Below, in pieces: positions 51,092 through 61,059 of a DNA stretch of 64,000 nt. The number at the start of each line of letters is the position of its first letter. Position 1 is the stretch's first letter. Made by a program: the position numbers and the translations under genes. The stretch comes from an uncultured SAR116 cluster alpha proteobacterium (GTDB lineage: Bacteria; Pseudomonadota; Alphaproteobacteria; Puniceispirillales; GCA-002684695). The notes below the pieces were generated by a model, which worked only from the letters and a program-made list of their open reading frames with translations, made no database searches and was not told the origin of the DNA. Where the stretch lies: assembly GCA_902539295.1 (NCBI GenBank), contig CACBIM010000002.1, positions 62,001 to 126,000 on the forward strand, in the 5' to 3' direction.

Positions 51092-52969
51092 ATGAAAAAA
51101 TTAATAATACAATCTTTTTCTTTTATAAGTATATCAGCTGCTTTAGCCTTATCAATTATTGCAATTTATGCATCTGGTTTTGCTTTAATTGATCCAAAAT
51201 TTCACAGAGCTTTATGTTGTGCTTTAGCTCTTATTACAATTGTTTTGTTACCTTATAGAAAAATTGAAAATAGTATCAAATTCTTGATATCTAGAATCAC
51301 ACTCGATTTTTTAATTATAGTTTTTGGTATACTCACAGTTCTGAAGTTTTATGATGTCCAATATATTTTAGAAAATGAATTATACGACGTTACTTATTTC
51401 GATGGTCTATATTCAATAGTTGGTTTAGGAATTTTTATTGAGGTTTGCCGACGCTCGTGGGGGTATGCTCTATTCTTTGTCGGTGTTTTTGCAGTAATAT
51501 ATTTATACTTTGGTTCTCATTTTCCTAGTTTTTTACAGCATAGTGGCTTCAATGAAAGATTAATAGGTGAGAACCTTTGGTATAATATGAATAAAGGTGT
51601 ATTCGGCACTATCACTAATATTGCAGTAAACACTGTATTTATTTTTATTCTTTTTGGTGTTCTTTTAGAAGGTACGGGTGCTGGCCATACTCTCTTGAAA
51701 TTTGCATTTATTTTGACAAGAAGGACTAGAGGTGGCCCTGCTCAGGCTGCAATTTTAGCAAGTTCAATGTTTGGAACAATGTCTGGAAGTGTAGTTGCGA
51801 ATATTGTAGGAACAGGTACTTTCACAATTCCAATGATCAAGAAACGAGGGTTTACCTCAACTTTTGCTGGTGGGATTGAAGCAACTGCTTCCTCGGGAGG
51901 ACAGATAATGCCTCCAATTATGGGAGCTGCAGCTTTAGTAATGGCTGATTTAACTGGAATAAATTATTTATCAATTGCTCTCGCAGCACTAATCCCTGCA
52001 CTTTTATATTATTTTAGCCTGTTTTCAAGCGTTACAATGGAAGCGCGAAAACAAAACATAGAAATTAAAGAATTAGACATTGATAGTAGAATAACTGTCA
52101 GAGATTGGATTAATTCAATTTTATTTGTTGTTCCAATTTTTTTAGTAATTTTTTCTCTTTTGTTTGGTTCTTCTACATCAAGAGCAGGATTTTATGCTGT
52201 AATTTCAATACTTGTTTTGAGTTTTATAAATCCTGAAATTAGAAAAAACCCTGTTAAACTATTAAACTCTGTTATTAAAGGGGGTACGCAAGGTGCAAAA
52301 CTTTTAATAGCTATAGTTGTAATTTCAATGTTAGTTGGAGCTATAGACTCAACAGGAATAGGAATAAAATTAGCATCTTTTATGAATGAATTAAGAGGAG
52401 ACAGTTTATTTCTTTCTCTTACCTTGGCTATGATTGGAGCGCTTGTTTTAGGCATGGGAATGCCTACTCTGCCAGCTTATCTAATAATAATTGTTGTTAT
52501 GGGACCAGCACTTCAAAATCTAGGTGTTTCCGTACTAATTGCACATCTATTTGTTTTTTACTATGGTGTTGCATCTAGTTTGACTCCTCCTGTAGCGCTA
52601 GCCGCTTATGCAGCTGCACCAATTGCTGGATCAAATCCTATAATTACTTCTTTAATGGCATTTAGACTTGGAATTGCAAAATTTATAATTCCATTTGCTT
52701 TTGCATATTACCCATGTCTTCTCATTATTGAGAATTTTTCTTGGTTGGAGTTTATTTCAATTGTCCCACGTCTATTAATTTCAATCTGGTTTATAAATAG
52801 TGCACTTGCCAAATTTGATTTCACAAAACTATCTTGGATTGAAGTAATTCTTCGTTTGTCTGTTGGATTTGGAATTTTATTTATGGATGTTAGAATTCAG
52901 ATTATTTGTCTTATCTTGGGTTCATTTTTATTAGCTTGGGATTTTCTTAGACATAAAAGAAGTATCTAA
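51092..52969 (+). CDS. TRAP transporter fused permease (small plus large subunit)
   Basis: A 625-residue integral membrane protein combining the DctQ-like small subunit (about 1-150) with the DctM-like channel subunit (about 160-600). Landmarks are SMFGTMSGSVVANIVGTGTF, ATASSGGQIMPPIMGAAA and GMGMPTLPAYL, the last typical of the large subunit. It uses an ion gradient rather than ATP and takes substrate from the TAXI protein encoded upstream. Its ribosome-binding site lies in the hairpin at 51057-51091. Confidence 0.92.
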   Translation: MKKLIIQSFSFISISAALALSIIAIYASGFALIDPKFHRALCCALALITIVLLPYRKIENSIKFLISRITLDFLIIVFGILTVLKFYDVQYILENELYDVTYFDGLYSIVGLGIFIEVCRRSWGYALFFVGVFAVIYLYFGSHFPSFLQHSGFNERLIGENLWYNMNKGVFGTITNIAVNTVFIFILFGVLLEGTGAGHTLLKFAFILTRRTRGGPAQAAILASSMFGTMSGSVVANIVGTGTFTIPMIKKRGFTSTFAGGIEATASSGGQIMPPIMGAAALVMADLTGINYLSIALAALIPALLYYFSLFSSVTMEARKQNIEIKELDIDSRITVRDWINSILFVVPIFLVIFSLLFGSSTSRAGFYAVISILVLSFINPEIRKNPVKLLNSVIKGGTQGAKLLIAIVVISMLVGAIDSTGIGIKLASFMNELRGDSLFLSLTLAMIGALVLGMGMPTLPAYLIIIVVMGPALQNLGVSVLIAHLFVFYYGVASSLTPPVALAAYAAAPIAGSNPIITSLMAFRLGIAKFIIPFAFAYYPCLLIIENFSWLEFISIVPRLLISIWFINSALAKFDFTKLSWIEVILRLSVGFGILFMDVRIQIICLILGSFLLAWDFLRHKRSI

Positions 52970-52979
52970 TGGTAAAAAA

Positions 52980-54446
52980 ATGGAACTGATTCTTGAAAAA
53001 TTGATACCTATAGTTGGATCAAAAGGATGGAAAACTCCAAACATTAAAAATGCTAAATATGTCCATGATATTACTAATTTCAAAAATGGGAAACCATCAA
53101 TCATACTTCTCCCCAAATCAACTCAGGAAGTTATAAAAATTATGCAAATATGTAATGACTTCTGTTGGCCAGTCTCGGTACAAGGAGGAATGACAGGATT
53201 AGTTCAAGGATCTGTTCCTTTTCACAATGAAGTCATTTTATCTCTGGAGAGGATGAACTCGATTTCAAATTTTGATAGAGTATCACAAAGTGCAACTGTA
53301 GAAACCGGCGTAACTCTTGAAAAGTTTCAAAAGTTTCTTGAAGAGAAAGGCTTTTTCTTTCCTCTTGATTTAGGTTCTAAAGGTAGTTGTTTTTTAGGTG
53401 GCAATTTAGCAACGAATGCTGGAGGAACGAGGGTAATTAAATATGGCATGATGAGAGACCTTACTTTAGGGATTGAAGTTGTGTTGGCAGATGGAACTTT
53501 AATAAGCAATTTAAATAATTTAGTTAAAGATAATTCAGGCTATGATCTCAAACAAATTTTTATTGGCTCAGAGGGAACTCTTGGAGTGATTACAAAAGCA
53601 ACTCTGAAATTCTATCATGAACCAAGGACCCAAAATGTTGCTTTTTGTGGTGTAGATAGTTTAGATGAACTTCTCAATTTACTAATTAGTTGCAAAAAAG
53701 AGTTAGGTAGTGACTTATCAGCTTTTGAAGTTTTATGGAAATCAACGTACGAATTTATAATAAGTTCAACTAGTATCAAGGCCCCACTTCCAACAAAATA
53801 CAATTACTATGTTCTTATTGAAACTTTAGGAAATAAGCCTGCAATTGATGATAAATGGTTTTCTGAAATGTTAAGTAAATTTCTTTCTAAAAAAATTATT
53901 AAGGATGCCATTATCTCTTCATCACAAAAAGATATAAAAAATTTATGGAATGTAAGAAATAATACATCAACGGCATTTAAAACAATACCGCTACGAATGA
54001 ACTTTGACATATCTGTTAATTTAAATTTGATTCAAAAATTTGTTGCTCAATTAGAAAAAGAGATCCTTGCATTTAAAGAAGTAAAAGATATTTTATTTTT
54101 TGGGCATCTAGGTGATAATAATTTACACGCCGTAGTAGTATGTCATGAACTAAAAGAAAAAATCAAAAAAATCTTCTATAAAATTGTAGGTGAGTATAAT
54201 GGGTCAATTTCTGCAGAGCATGGAATAGGTTTAGAAAAAAAAGCTTATTTACATTTAAGTCGATCAAAACAAGAAATTAAGCTAATGAAGGATTTAAAAG
54301 GAAGGTTTGACCCACAAAATATACTAAACCGTAATAGGATTTTTAACTCTGATTTGGGTTATCAAAAAGGTTTAATTAAAAATAACACAAATGATGAATT
54401 GAAAGAAAAATTCAGACCCGAGTTTTTAAGCTATTTAGCTAAATAG
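52980..54446 (+). CDS. FAD-linked 2-hydroxyacid dehydrogenase (GlcD/D-lactate type)
   Basis: A 488-residue FAD_binding_4 plus FAD_oxidase_C protein. The FAD region shows SVQGGMTGLVQGSVP (about 64-78), GGNLATNAGGTRVIKYG and a GSEGTLGVIT motif. The C-terminal catalytic region contains FGHLGDNNLHAV and AEHGIGLEKKAYL. The family oxidises D-lactate, D-2-hydroxyglutarate or glycolate. It follows the TRAP permease by ten bases, so a hydroxy-carboxylate is a reasonable cargo and substrate. The gene overlaps the convergent aldehyde dehydrogenase by eight bases. Confidence 0.88.
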   Translation: MELILEKLIPIVGSKGWKTPNIKNAKYVHDITNFKNGKPSIILLPKSTQEVIKIMQICNDFCWPVSVQGGMTGLVQGSVPFHNEVILSLERMNSISNFDRVSQSATVETGVTLEKFQKFLEEKGFFFPLDLGSKGSCFLGGNLATNAGGTRVIKYGMMRDLTLGIEVVLADGTLISNLNNLVKDNSGYDLKQIFIGSEGTLGVITKATLKFYHEPRTQNVAFCGVDSLDELLNLLISCKKELGSDLSAFEVLWKSTYEFIISSTSIKAPLPTKYNYYVLIETLGNKPAIDDKWFSEMLSKFLSKKIIKDAIISSSQKDIKNLWNVRNNTSTAFKTIPLRMNFDISVNLNLIQKFVAQLEKEILAFKEVKDILFFGHLGDNNLHAVVVCHELKEKIKKIFYKIVGEYNGSISAEHGIGLEKKAYLHLSRSKQEIKLMKDLKGRFDPQNILNRNRIFNSDLGYQKGLIKNNTNDELKEKFRPEFLSYLAK

Positions 54447-55881
54447 AAGGTATTTCAGAAATATATTTCGTTTTCAAAAATGATTCTAATCCTTCTATAC
54501 CATTTTCTTTTCCATATCCAGACTCATCTACACCACCAAAAGGTGCTTCTGGAACTGAGACTATAGTATGATTCACGCATACAATTCCTACATTAAGATT
54601 ACTACCTAAAAAATGTGCGTTTTTTTGGTTCTCAGTGAAAACATATGATGCCAAACCAACAGACAATGAATTTGATTTTTCAGTGGCCTCCTCAATATCT
54701 TTAAATGGCAATATTGGAACTAAAGGTCCAAAAGGTTCTTCATTTAACACTCTAGATTTGGAGGATAAATTAGTTAAAACGGTAGGTTCATAAAAATAAC
54801 CTTTATTACCAATTTTTTTTCCACCTAAATTAATACTTGATCCCTTTGATTTTGCATCTTCAACAAAAATTTCCATTTTTCTTAATTGTTTCTCAAATAT
54901 CAAAGGACCCATATCAGTACTATCTTCTAACCCATTACCCAGTTTTATTTGTCTCGAAATATTTACAAAACCATCTACAAATTTTTTGTATATTTCATCT
55001 TGAACAAAAAATCTTGAAGGAGAAATGCAAACTTGGCCAGAATTTCTAAACTTCCATGGAGCAATTTTTGCAAGAACTTTATCAACATCCACATCATCAC
55101 AAATAATTACTGGTGCATGACCTCCCAATTCTAGGGTGCATTTTTTTAAAGTGTTCGAAGATAACGATTGAAGATGCTTTCCAACTTCAACTGAGCCTGT
55201 AAAGGTGACGGCTTTTGGAATTGGTGATGCAAGCAAATAGCGTGAAATTTTGTCTGGTATTCCAAAGACAATATTTAAAACACCAAATGGCAAACCAGCT
55301 TCCATAAAACATTCGCCAAGAGCAACTGCAGTAGCTGGGGTTTCTTCACTTGGTTTTATGATTATTGTGCAACCTGCAGCTAAAGCAGATGCAACCTTTC
55401 TTATAAAATTTCCACCTGGAAAGTTCCAAGCAACAAATGCAACAACTGGACCTATTGGCTCTTTAAAAACCATTTGCCTTGCTTGACTATCTCTTGAAGG
55501 TATAATTCTACCATAAGTTCTTTTACCCTCTTCAGCACACCAGATTGTAGTTTCAATAACCTGATTGATTTCTTGTCTTGACTCTCTAAGAGTTTTCCCC
55601 ATTTCCATAGTAAGAGTTTTCGCAATTTCCTCTTGTCTGGCTTTAATTATCTCTACAGCTTTAAGCATGATCGATTGTCTTTTAAGTGGTGGAAATTTAC
55701 TCCATATTTTAAAAGCTTTATGTGAAGATATTAGTGAATTATCCAAATCTTTATCATTTGCAATTGGTACATTTGATAAAATTTCTTCTGTTGCTGGATT
55801 AATTAAAGGCAATGTATCTCTCTCTGAAGATTGTATCCATTTTCCATCAATGAGTAACTTAATATCTTGATTAAATTCCAT
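54439..55881 (-). CDS. NAD(P)-dependent aldehyde dehydrogenase, succinate-semialdehyde type
   Basis: A 480-residue aldehyde dehydrogenase with the catalytic cysteine Cys285 in SGQVCISPSR, general base Glu251 in LELGGHAP and Asn153 in AWNFPGG. The N-terminal INPATEEILSNVP and the overall pattern resemble succinate-semialdehyde or related dehydrogenases. It is a single gene, convergent with the FAD enzyme and divergent from the P450. The true substrate is not determined by sequence. Confidence 0.88.
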   Translation of the reverse strand: MEFNQDIKLLIDGKWIQSSERDTLPLINPATEEILSNVPIANDKDLDNSLISSHKAFKIWSKFPPLKRQSIMLKAVEIIKARQEEIAKTLTMEMGKTLRESRQEINQVIETTIWCAEEGKRTYGRIIPSRDSQARQMVFKEPIGPVVAFVAWNFPGGNFIRKVASALAAGCTIIIKPSEETPATAVALGECFMEAGLPFGVLNIVFGIPDKISRYLLASPIPKAVTFTGSVEVGKHLQSLSSNTLKKCTLELGGHAPVIICDDVDVDKVLAKIAPWKFRNSGQVCISPSRFFVQDEIYKKFVDGFVNISRQIKLGNGLEDSTDMGPLIFEKQLRKMEIFVEDAKSKGSSINLGGKKIGNKGYFYEPTVLTNLSSKSRVLNEEPFGPLVPILPFKDIEEATEKSNSLSVGLASYVFTENQKNAHFLGSNLNVGIVCVNHTIVSVPEAPFGGVDESGYGKENGIEGLESFLKTKYISEIPSI

Positions 55882-56014
55882 GCTTTACAGTAACAAATAG
55901 TTAAATAGATTAAAGATATATTTTCAAAAGAAACTAAAATTATAATCTTCTAAATTAGAATTAATTATGAATTAGTTATTTACTTCTTAAAAACAGATAA
56001 TAAAAATTAATAGT

Positions 56015-57220
56015 ATGGATATTAATAAATTTGATTTATACAACCCACCTGAAGATTTGGTTGAAAAAGCCTATTTATATTATTCACAGTTAAGAGAAAA
56101 TAATCCTATCCATGAGAATTCAGATGGTTCCTTTATAGTAACATCTTATGAAACATTAGTTGATATCTACAAGAACCACCAATTATGGAGCTCAGATAAA
56201 AAGGAAGAGTTTAAGCCTAAATTTGGTAATTCGCTTTTATATGAACACCATACAACTAGTGTAGTATTTACTGATCAACCAGATCACACTAGAATTCGAA
56301 AAATTTTTCAACACGCTTTTACTCCCAGGGCCTTAGCACATATTGAGAACAATGTTGAACAACTAGTGCAAAGCTATATCGACGAAATGAAAGAGAAAAA
56401 GGACATAGAGTTTGTTAGAGATTTTTCATTCAGATTACCCGTCGATGTTGTATGTGATATTTTAGGTGTTCCAAAAGAAGATAGAAAACTTATCCGAGAT
56501 TGGGCAAGACTAATATTAGGGGCTCTAGAACCAACTCTATCGGAAGAACAATTTAAGAGTGGTTGCTCAGCTGTTTTAAATTTCAAAAACTATTTAAAAG
56601 ATCAAGTGAATTTAAGGAAAAAAAATCCTCATCTCAGTCGTGATGGTGAGATTATTTCAACCTTAATAGACGCTCAATCATCAGGAATTGAATTATCTGA
56701 AGTTGAGCTTTTACATCAATGTATTTTCATGCTTAACGCAGGCCATGAAACTTCAACAAATATGCTTTCACATGGTATGTGTGAGTTTATTAATAATAAA
56801 GATCAATTAGATTTATTAAGAAATGATGAGACATTAATCAGTTCTGCCATTGAGGAAATTCTTCGCTACCACCCACCTATACAAGTGAATAATAGAAGAA
56901 ATAAAAAAGATACAATCTTGGAGAATAAGAAAATCCCTAAAGGAACGTCAGTTCATATGATAATTGCTGCTGCAAACAGAGATCCAAAACAATTTAATAA
57001 TCCAGACAAATTTATAGTTTCAAGAAAACCTAATAAACACTTATCTTTTGGTTTGGGAATTCATATTTGTGCTGGTAATACATTAGCAAGAATTGAAGGC
57101 AGAGTAGCATTCTTAAAATTAGTACGTTCATTCAAAGATTTTAATTTACAAGCTAAACCCAAGATAGCTAATAGGATACGCTTTAGAGAGATAGAACAAC
57201 TCAATATTGAGGTTTCCTAA
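56015..57220 (+). CDS. Cytochrome P450 with canonical I-helix
   Basis: A 401-residue soluble P450. The I-helix NAGHETSTN carries the oxygen-activating Thr, the ExxR motif is in EEILRYHPP and the heme cysteine is Cys352 in FGLGIHICAG. The N-terminal part (DQPDHTRIRKIFQHAFTPRA) is typical of bacterial class I P450s. It has no ferredoxin neighbour. The gap before it (55882-56014) is AT-rich and holds the divergent promoters of this gene and the aldehyde dehydrogenase. Confidence 0.92.
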   Translation: MDINKFDLYNPPEDLVEKAYLYYSQLRENNPIHENSDGSFIVTSYETLVDIYKNHQLWSSDKKEEFKPKFGNSLLYEHHTTSVVFTDQPDHTRIRKIFQHAFTPRALAHIENNVEQLVQSYIDEMKEKKDIEFVRDFSFRLPVDVVCDILGVPKEDRKLIRDWARLILGALEPTLSEEQFKSGCSAVLNFKNYLKDQVNLRKKNPHLSRDGEIISTLIDAQSSGIELSEVELLHQCIFMLNAGHETSTNMLSHGMCEFINNKDQLDLLRNDETLISSAIEEILRYHPPIQVNNRRNKKDTILENKKIPKGTSVHMIIAAANRDPKQFNNPDKFIVSRKPNKHLSFGLGIHICAGNTLARIEGRVAFLKLVRSFKDFNLQAKPKIANRIRFREIEQLNIEVS

Positions 57221-57233
57221 AAGGATTAATATT

Positions 57234-58370
57234 TCACAATTTATTTAAAACAGACAACAATTTGTCTATGTCTGTTTGATCATTATAATGAGCAAGTGAT
57301 ATTCTTATAAATCCATTTCTTAAGCTACATATAATCCCATTATCAAAGAGAATTTTTGTTATTTTTGTTGAATCTATTTCATTATTAGAAATAGAAATTA
57401 TATGTGAAGACAAAAGTTTCTCATTTCCATTAAGAGTTTTGAACTTGTCTTTATTTAATGAAGAAAGTAGATATTTTTTTAAATTTTCTGAATGAGAAGC
57501 AATATTCTGAATTCCAAGATTTAATATCTCTTTAATTGAAACATTTAGACTTTTAAGGGAAATATAAGACATTGTTGACTGAGTATATCTTTTTGCACCA
57601 AATGCGAGATCTAATTTATCATTATTGATATTAAAAGGGTTTTTTGCACCCATCCATCCAGGCATTAATGGAGTTTTATTTATTAAGTTATCAGAAAGAT
57701 ATGCTATAGCTACACCCCCATGACCACCAAGCCATTTATACCCACTGCAAACCATTGCATCACATTCTATCTTACTAATATCTAATGGAATTGCTCCTGC
57801 AGCTTGAGTAATATCGATAACAAAAGGTATATTAAGTTTTTTTGTTATTTTTTGTAAACGTTGTAAATCAATTCTACTTCCAGTTGCATACTGAATATAG
57901 CTCACTACTACAGCAACTGTTTCGTTATCTATTATTTCAATAATTGAAGAAGTCAAATCAACATTTAAATTCTCATCAACGAAATGCGTTTTTAATTTAT
58001 TTTTTTCGGAGAAGGCTTGCCATGGTCTAAATAAAGCAGGAAAGTCGCTTTTCACTAAAACAACCTTAGAGCCTTTTTTCAAATCTAATAAATAAGGTAA
58101 TTGGTTAAGTAATTCACTAGCACTAGACAGAATTGCTAGATTTCTAGAGTTACAATTAAATAACCTACAACATGTATTTCTTAAAGTTTGAAAAAAATTA
58201 ACCTCGTCTTGATCTGACATATGAGCATTTCCATGTTTTGCAATTTCATTTAGAAATTCAATCATAGATGTTGCTGTTTTTTCTGAGACTAAACCTAATG
58301 ACGCCTGATTTAAATATGTGAATTTTTTAAGTGTTTTATAATTTGATCTTAAAGAAAGTGAATTAATCAT
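57234..58370 (-). CDS. Class V aminotransferase / cysteine-desulfurase-fold enzyme
   Basis: A 378-residue PLP enzyme of fold type I. The PLP lysine is Lys212 in CSGYKWLGGHGG, and Asp186 in VIDITQAAGA contacts the pyridine nitrogen. The family includes isopenicillin-N epimerase-like proteins, kynureninase-like enzymes and desulfurases. No desulfurase catalytic-cysteine loop is evident. It is the last gene of the homoprotocatechuate operon, 13 bases after the hydratase, but its connection to that pathway is unclear. Confidence 0.83.
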   Translation of the reverse strand: MINSLSLRSNYKTLKKFTYLNQASLGLVSEKTATSMIEFLNEIAKHGNAHMSDQDEVNFFQTLRNTCCRLFNCNSRNLAILSSASELLNQLPYLLDLKKGSKVVLVKSDFPALFRPWQAFSEKNKLKTHFVDENLNVDLTSSIIEIIDNETVAVVVSYIQYATGSRIDLQRLQKITKKLNIPFVIDITQAAGAIPLDISKIECDAMVCSGYKWLGGHGGVAIAYLSDNLINKTPLMPGWMGAKNPFNINNDKLDLAFGAKRYTQSTMSYISLKSLNVSIKEILNLGIQNIASHSENLKKYLLSSLNKDKFKTLNGNEKLLSSHIISISNNEIDSTKITKILFDNGIICSLRNGFIRISLAHYNDQTDIDKLLSVLNKL

Positions 58371-58383
58371 TAATCAGTTTAAA

Positions 58384-59187
58384 TTAGTTAAACTTGCATT
58401 CAACAAAACCAAAATCTCCAAAATCTGCGTAAAATTCATCACCTTTTCTAGCCTCTATTGGCCTTATAAAAGAGCCTGAGAGGATTATTTCTCCTGGACT
58501 GATTTTCTGATTATATTCAGATAATCTTTTCACTAGCCAAATAATGCCTGTAATAGGATCATTTAAAACACCTGCGCCAAGACCAGTCTCTTCAACTTCA
58601 TTATTCCGCATAACTATAGAACCAACACGTCGAAGATCAAATTTTTGTGGATCATTTTTTTGGACTCCAGAAATTACACCTGCATTTGCAGCATTATCAG
58701 AAATAGTGTCAAAAACTGTTCTCATTTTGCCTGTATTTTCATCCTTCCTAAAAATACGAGTATCTAAAATTTCTAAAGATGGAAATACATAATCAGTTGC
58801 CTGCAAAACTTCCTCACGCGAAACTTCTCCTGCCAATGGCCCCTTCATGCAAAATGCAATCTCAGCTTCAATTCTTGTTTGTATAAACCTTTCAGTAGGA
58901 ATTTCGTCTCCACTTTCAAAAAACATATTATCAAATAATATTCCGCTATCTGGTATATCAATTTTAAGCGCATCTTGCATTGCCTTTGAGGTAAGACCAA
59001 TTTTCCAGCCTTCTAATTTCAATCCCGAGTTAATTTTTTTCTTAACTAAAGCTGCTTGTATTTTATAAGCATCCTCCATATCAATTTCTGGAAATTGAAC
59101 AGATAAAAGACCTATCCTCTTTCTTGATATTTCAGCTTGAAATAAACTCTCTGCGGCTACCTCTATCTGGTTTTCTGTAAGAGGCAT
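58384..59187 (-). CDS. hpaH: 2-Oxo-hepta-3-ene-1,7-dioate hydratase (HpaH/HpcG-like)
   Basis: A 267-residue FAH-superfamily hydratase similar to HpaH and MhpD. Landmarks are EGWKIGLTSKAMQ, the metal-site glutamates in IEAEIAFCMKGPL, LEILDTRI and a GAGVLNDP motif. It hydrates the dienoate produced after decarboxylation in the homoprotocatechuate meta-cleavage pathway. Its ATG overlaps the stop of the preceding gene by one base (TAATG). The substrate assignment relies on the surrounding hpa genes. Confidence 0.88.
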   Translation of the reverse strand: MPLTENQIEVAAESLFQAEISRKRIGLLSVQFPEIDMEDAYKIQAALVKKKINSGLKLEGWKIGLTSKAMQDALKIDIPDSGILFDNMFFESGDEIPTERFIQTRIEAEIAFCMKGPLAGEVSREEVLQATDYVFPSLEILDTRIFRKDENTGKMRTVFDTISDNAANAGVISGVQKNDPQKFDLRRVGSIVMRNNEVEETGLGAGVLNDPITGIIWLVKRLSEYNQKISPGEIILSGSFIRPIEARKGDEFYADFGDFGFVECKFN

Positions 59188-60047
59188 TACTCGTCTTCCA
59201 CTGTGTTAATTAAAGTACCAATTCCTTCAACAGAAACTTCTATTCTATCTCCAGGCTTCAAAAACTTTGGTGGGTCAAACCTTGCTCCCGCACCTGTTGG
59301 AGTACCTGTAATTATAATATCTCCAGGCATTAAAGTAGTGAAAGTTGATATATAGTTAATTTGCTTTGGAATATTAAATAGCATCCTACTAGTACGATCA
59401 TTTTGTCGAACCTCATCATTAACTCTTGTTTCAATTTCAATATCTTCAAGTTGTTTTTTATTTTTAAACGGAATTAGAAATGGACCAATAGAGCCAGATT
59501 TTTCAAAATTTTTACCCTGGGTGACATTAAATTTAGCATGTCTTACCCAATCTCTAATTGTTCCCTCATTACAAATTGTTATAGCAGAGATATATTTATA
59601 AGCATCATCTTCTGGTATATGCCTACCCTCCTTGCTAACGACAATTGCAACCTCACCTTCATAATCAAGTTGTTTAGATACCTTGGGTCTGATGATAGGG
59701 CAACCATGTCCAACAAAAGATCTTGGAAACCTAACAAATAGTGACATATTTTGAGGGGTATTTTGACCATCTTTATACTCCTCATTTCTATCTGGATAAT
59801 TTATACCAACACAAATAATTTTTTCAGGATTTGAAATTGGTATACTATATTCATAAGATCCCTTAGCTATAATTGTTTCACTATCGTCAATTGAAGATAT
59901 TAGTTTATCAAACCCATTGTTTTTAACAACGTCGAATAAAGACTTCAACTCAGAATTTTTGTTGGTTAAATCAATTACTCCCTTATCAGTTTCAATACCA
60001 AAAATATTTTGATCTTCAACTTTGATTGATACAAATTTATTTAACAT
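59187..60047 (-). CDS. hpaG: Fumarylacetoacetate hydrolase-fold isomerase/decarboxylase (HpaG/HpcE-like)
   Basis: A 286-residue FAH-fold protein with CVGINYPDRNEEYK near 80, the metal-site motif LDYEGEVAIVV and the C-terminal GDIITTGTPTGAGARF-type segment (here with ITGTPTGAG). In this operon it most likely performs the decarboxylation/isomerisation step catalysed by HpaG (HpcE). It is a single domain, half the size of the fused E. coli enzyme. General FAH hydrolases look alike, so context carries the assignment. Confidence 0.82.
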   Translation of the reverse strand: MLNKFVSIKVEDQNIFGIETDKGVIDLTNKNSELKSLFDVVKNNGFDKLISSIDDSETIIAKGSYEYSIPISNPEKIICVGINYPDRNEEYKDGQNTPQNMSLFVRFPRSFVGHGCPIIRPKVSKQLDYEGEVAIVVSKEGRHIPEDDAYKYISAITICNEGTIRDWVRHAKFNVTQGKNFEKSGSIGPFLIPFKNKKQLEDIEIETRVNDEVRQNDRTSRMLFNIPKQINYISTFTTLMPGDIIITGTPTGAGARFDPPKFLKPGDRIEVSVEGIGTLINTVEDE

Positions 60048-60060
60048 ATTCCCCTCTAAA

Positions 60061-61041
60061 TTACGGTGCCACTATAGGCTGTGCTTTAAGAGCAGGCTCT
60101 TTTGGTTCTGTTTTATCGAAGTGGCTTCCCTCTTCAAACCATGATTTTGGAGCTGGAGCACCCCATAGCGTTTGTCTTTGCGGATCTTTCAAATCCCATT
60201 TTATAGGCTCATGGTCAGTGTCTACTGTCTGATAATCTGAACAATAAATTTCTGTTCGGTGACCATCAGGATCCCTTATATACAAAAAGAATGCATTAGA
60301 AATTCCATGCCTTCCCGGTCCTCTTTCAATATTTTCTATATATCCTGTTGTTGACATTACATCAAGCAAGTCAATTATATTCATAGGTGTTGGAACCCAA
60401 AATGCTACATGATGTAGCCTTGGACCAACTCCATTTGTGAATGCAATATCATGAACTGTTCCCTTTCTATGCATCCAGGCAGCCCAAAGTTTTTTTGATT
60501 TTTCATCCTCAGTATACTCAGTTACTCTAAAACCTAAATCAGAATAAAATTTCACACTCTCATCAACATTAATTGAAAAAACATTAAAATGATCTATTCT
60601 CAAAGGTTTAACACCCGTATAAAGCTTGTACTTTTGGTGAATTGTCGGGAGTCTATCCATCTGATAATAAAATTCTATTGGTATTCCGTGGATATCATGA
60701 GTTAATAATGTTTTGCCTTGAAAAGGCCTTTCAATCCATTTTGTTTTTATATTTTTAGAATTAAAATAATTCTCAGCTTTGTATAATTGCTCTTCATCAA
60801 AAACTTTATACCCTAAAACGTTGCAAGTAGGCTCTTCAGATTTCTTTAATATTACACTATGATGACCTCTTTCTTCCATACCCCTCAGATAGATATAATC
60901 ACTCTCTTTTTCAGTAACCTGCAGTCCAAGAGTTTCGACATAAAAAGCAAAGCTTGCTTCTAGATCTTTAACACCAAGTTCTATATGACTTAGACGTGAA
61001 ATATTAAAATCTGGGTATAAATTATTTCTTGGAAGTGGCAT
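60061..61041 (-). CDS. hpaD: 3,4-Dihydroxyphenylacetate 2,3-dioxygenase (VOC type)
   Basis: This extradiol dioxygenase cleaves the homoprotocatechuate ring. The 326-residue protein has two vicinal-oxygen-chelate domains. The metal ligands are His151 in RIDHFN, His210 or His211 in RLHHVAFW and Glu264 in RTEIYC, spaced as in the Brevibacterium enzyme. A DPDGHRTEIY segment and a C-terminal lid (LWGAPAPKSWFEEG) also match that family. Fe or Mn could be the metal. Confidence 0.92.
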   Translation of the reverse strand: MPLPRNNLYPDFNISRLSHIELGVKDLEASFAFYVETLGLQVTEKESDYIYLRGMEERGHHSVILKKSEEPTCNVLGYKVFDEEQLYKAENYFNSKNIKTKWIERPFQGKTLLTHDIHGIPIEFYYQMDRLPTIHQKYKLYTGVKPLRIDHFNVFSINVDESVKFYSDLGFRVTEYTEDEKSKKLWAAWMHRKGTVHDIAFTNGVGPRLHHVAFWVPTPMNIIDLLDVMSTTGYIENIERGPGRHGISNAFFLYIRDPDGHRTEIYCSDYQTVDTDHEPIKWDLKDPQRQTLWGAPAPKSWFEEGSHFDKTEPKEPALKAQPIVAP

Positions 61042-61059
61042 TTAATTCTCTCTTTATAT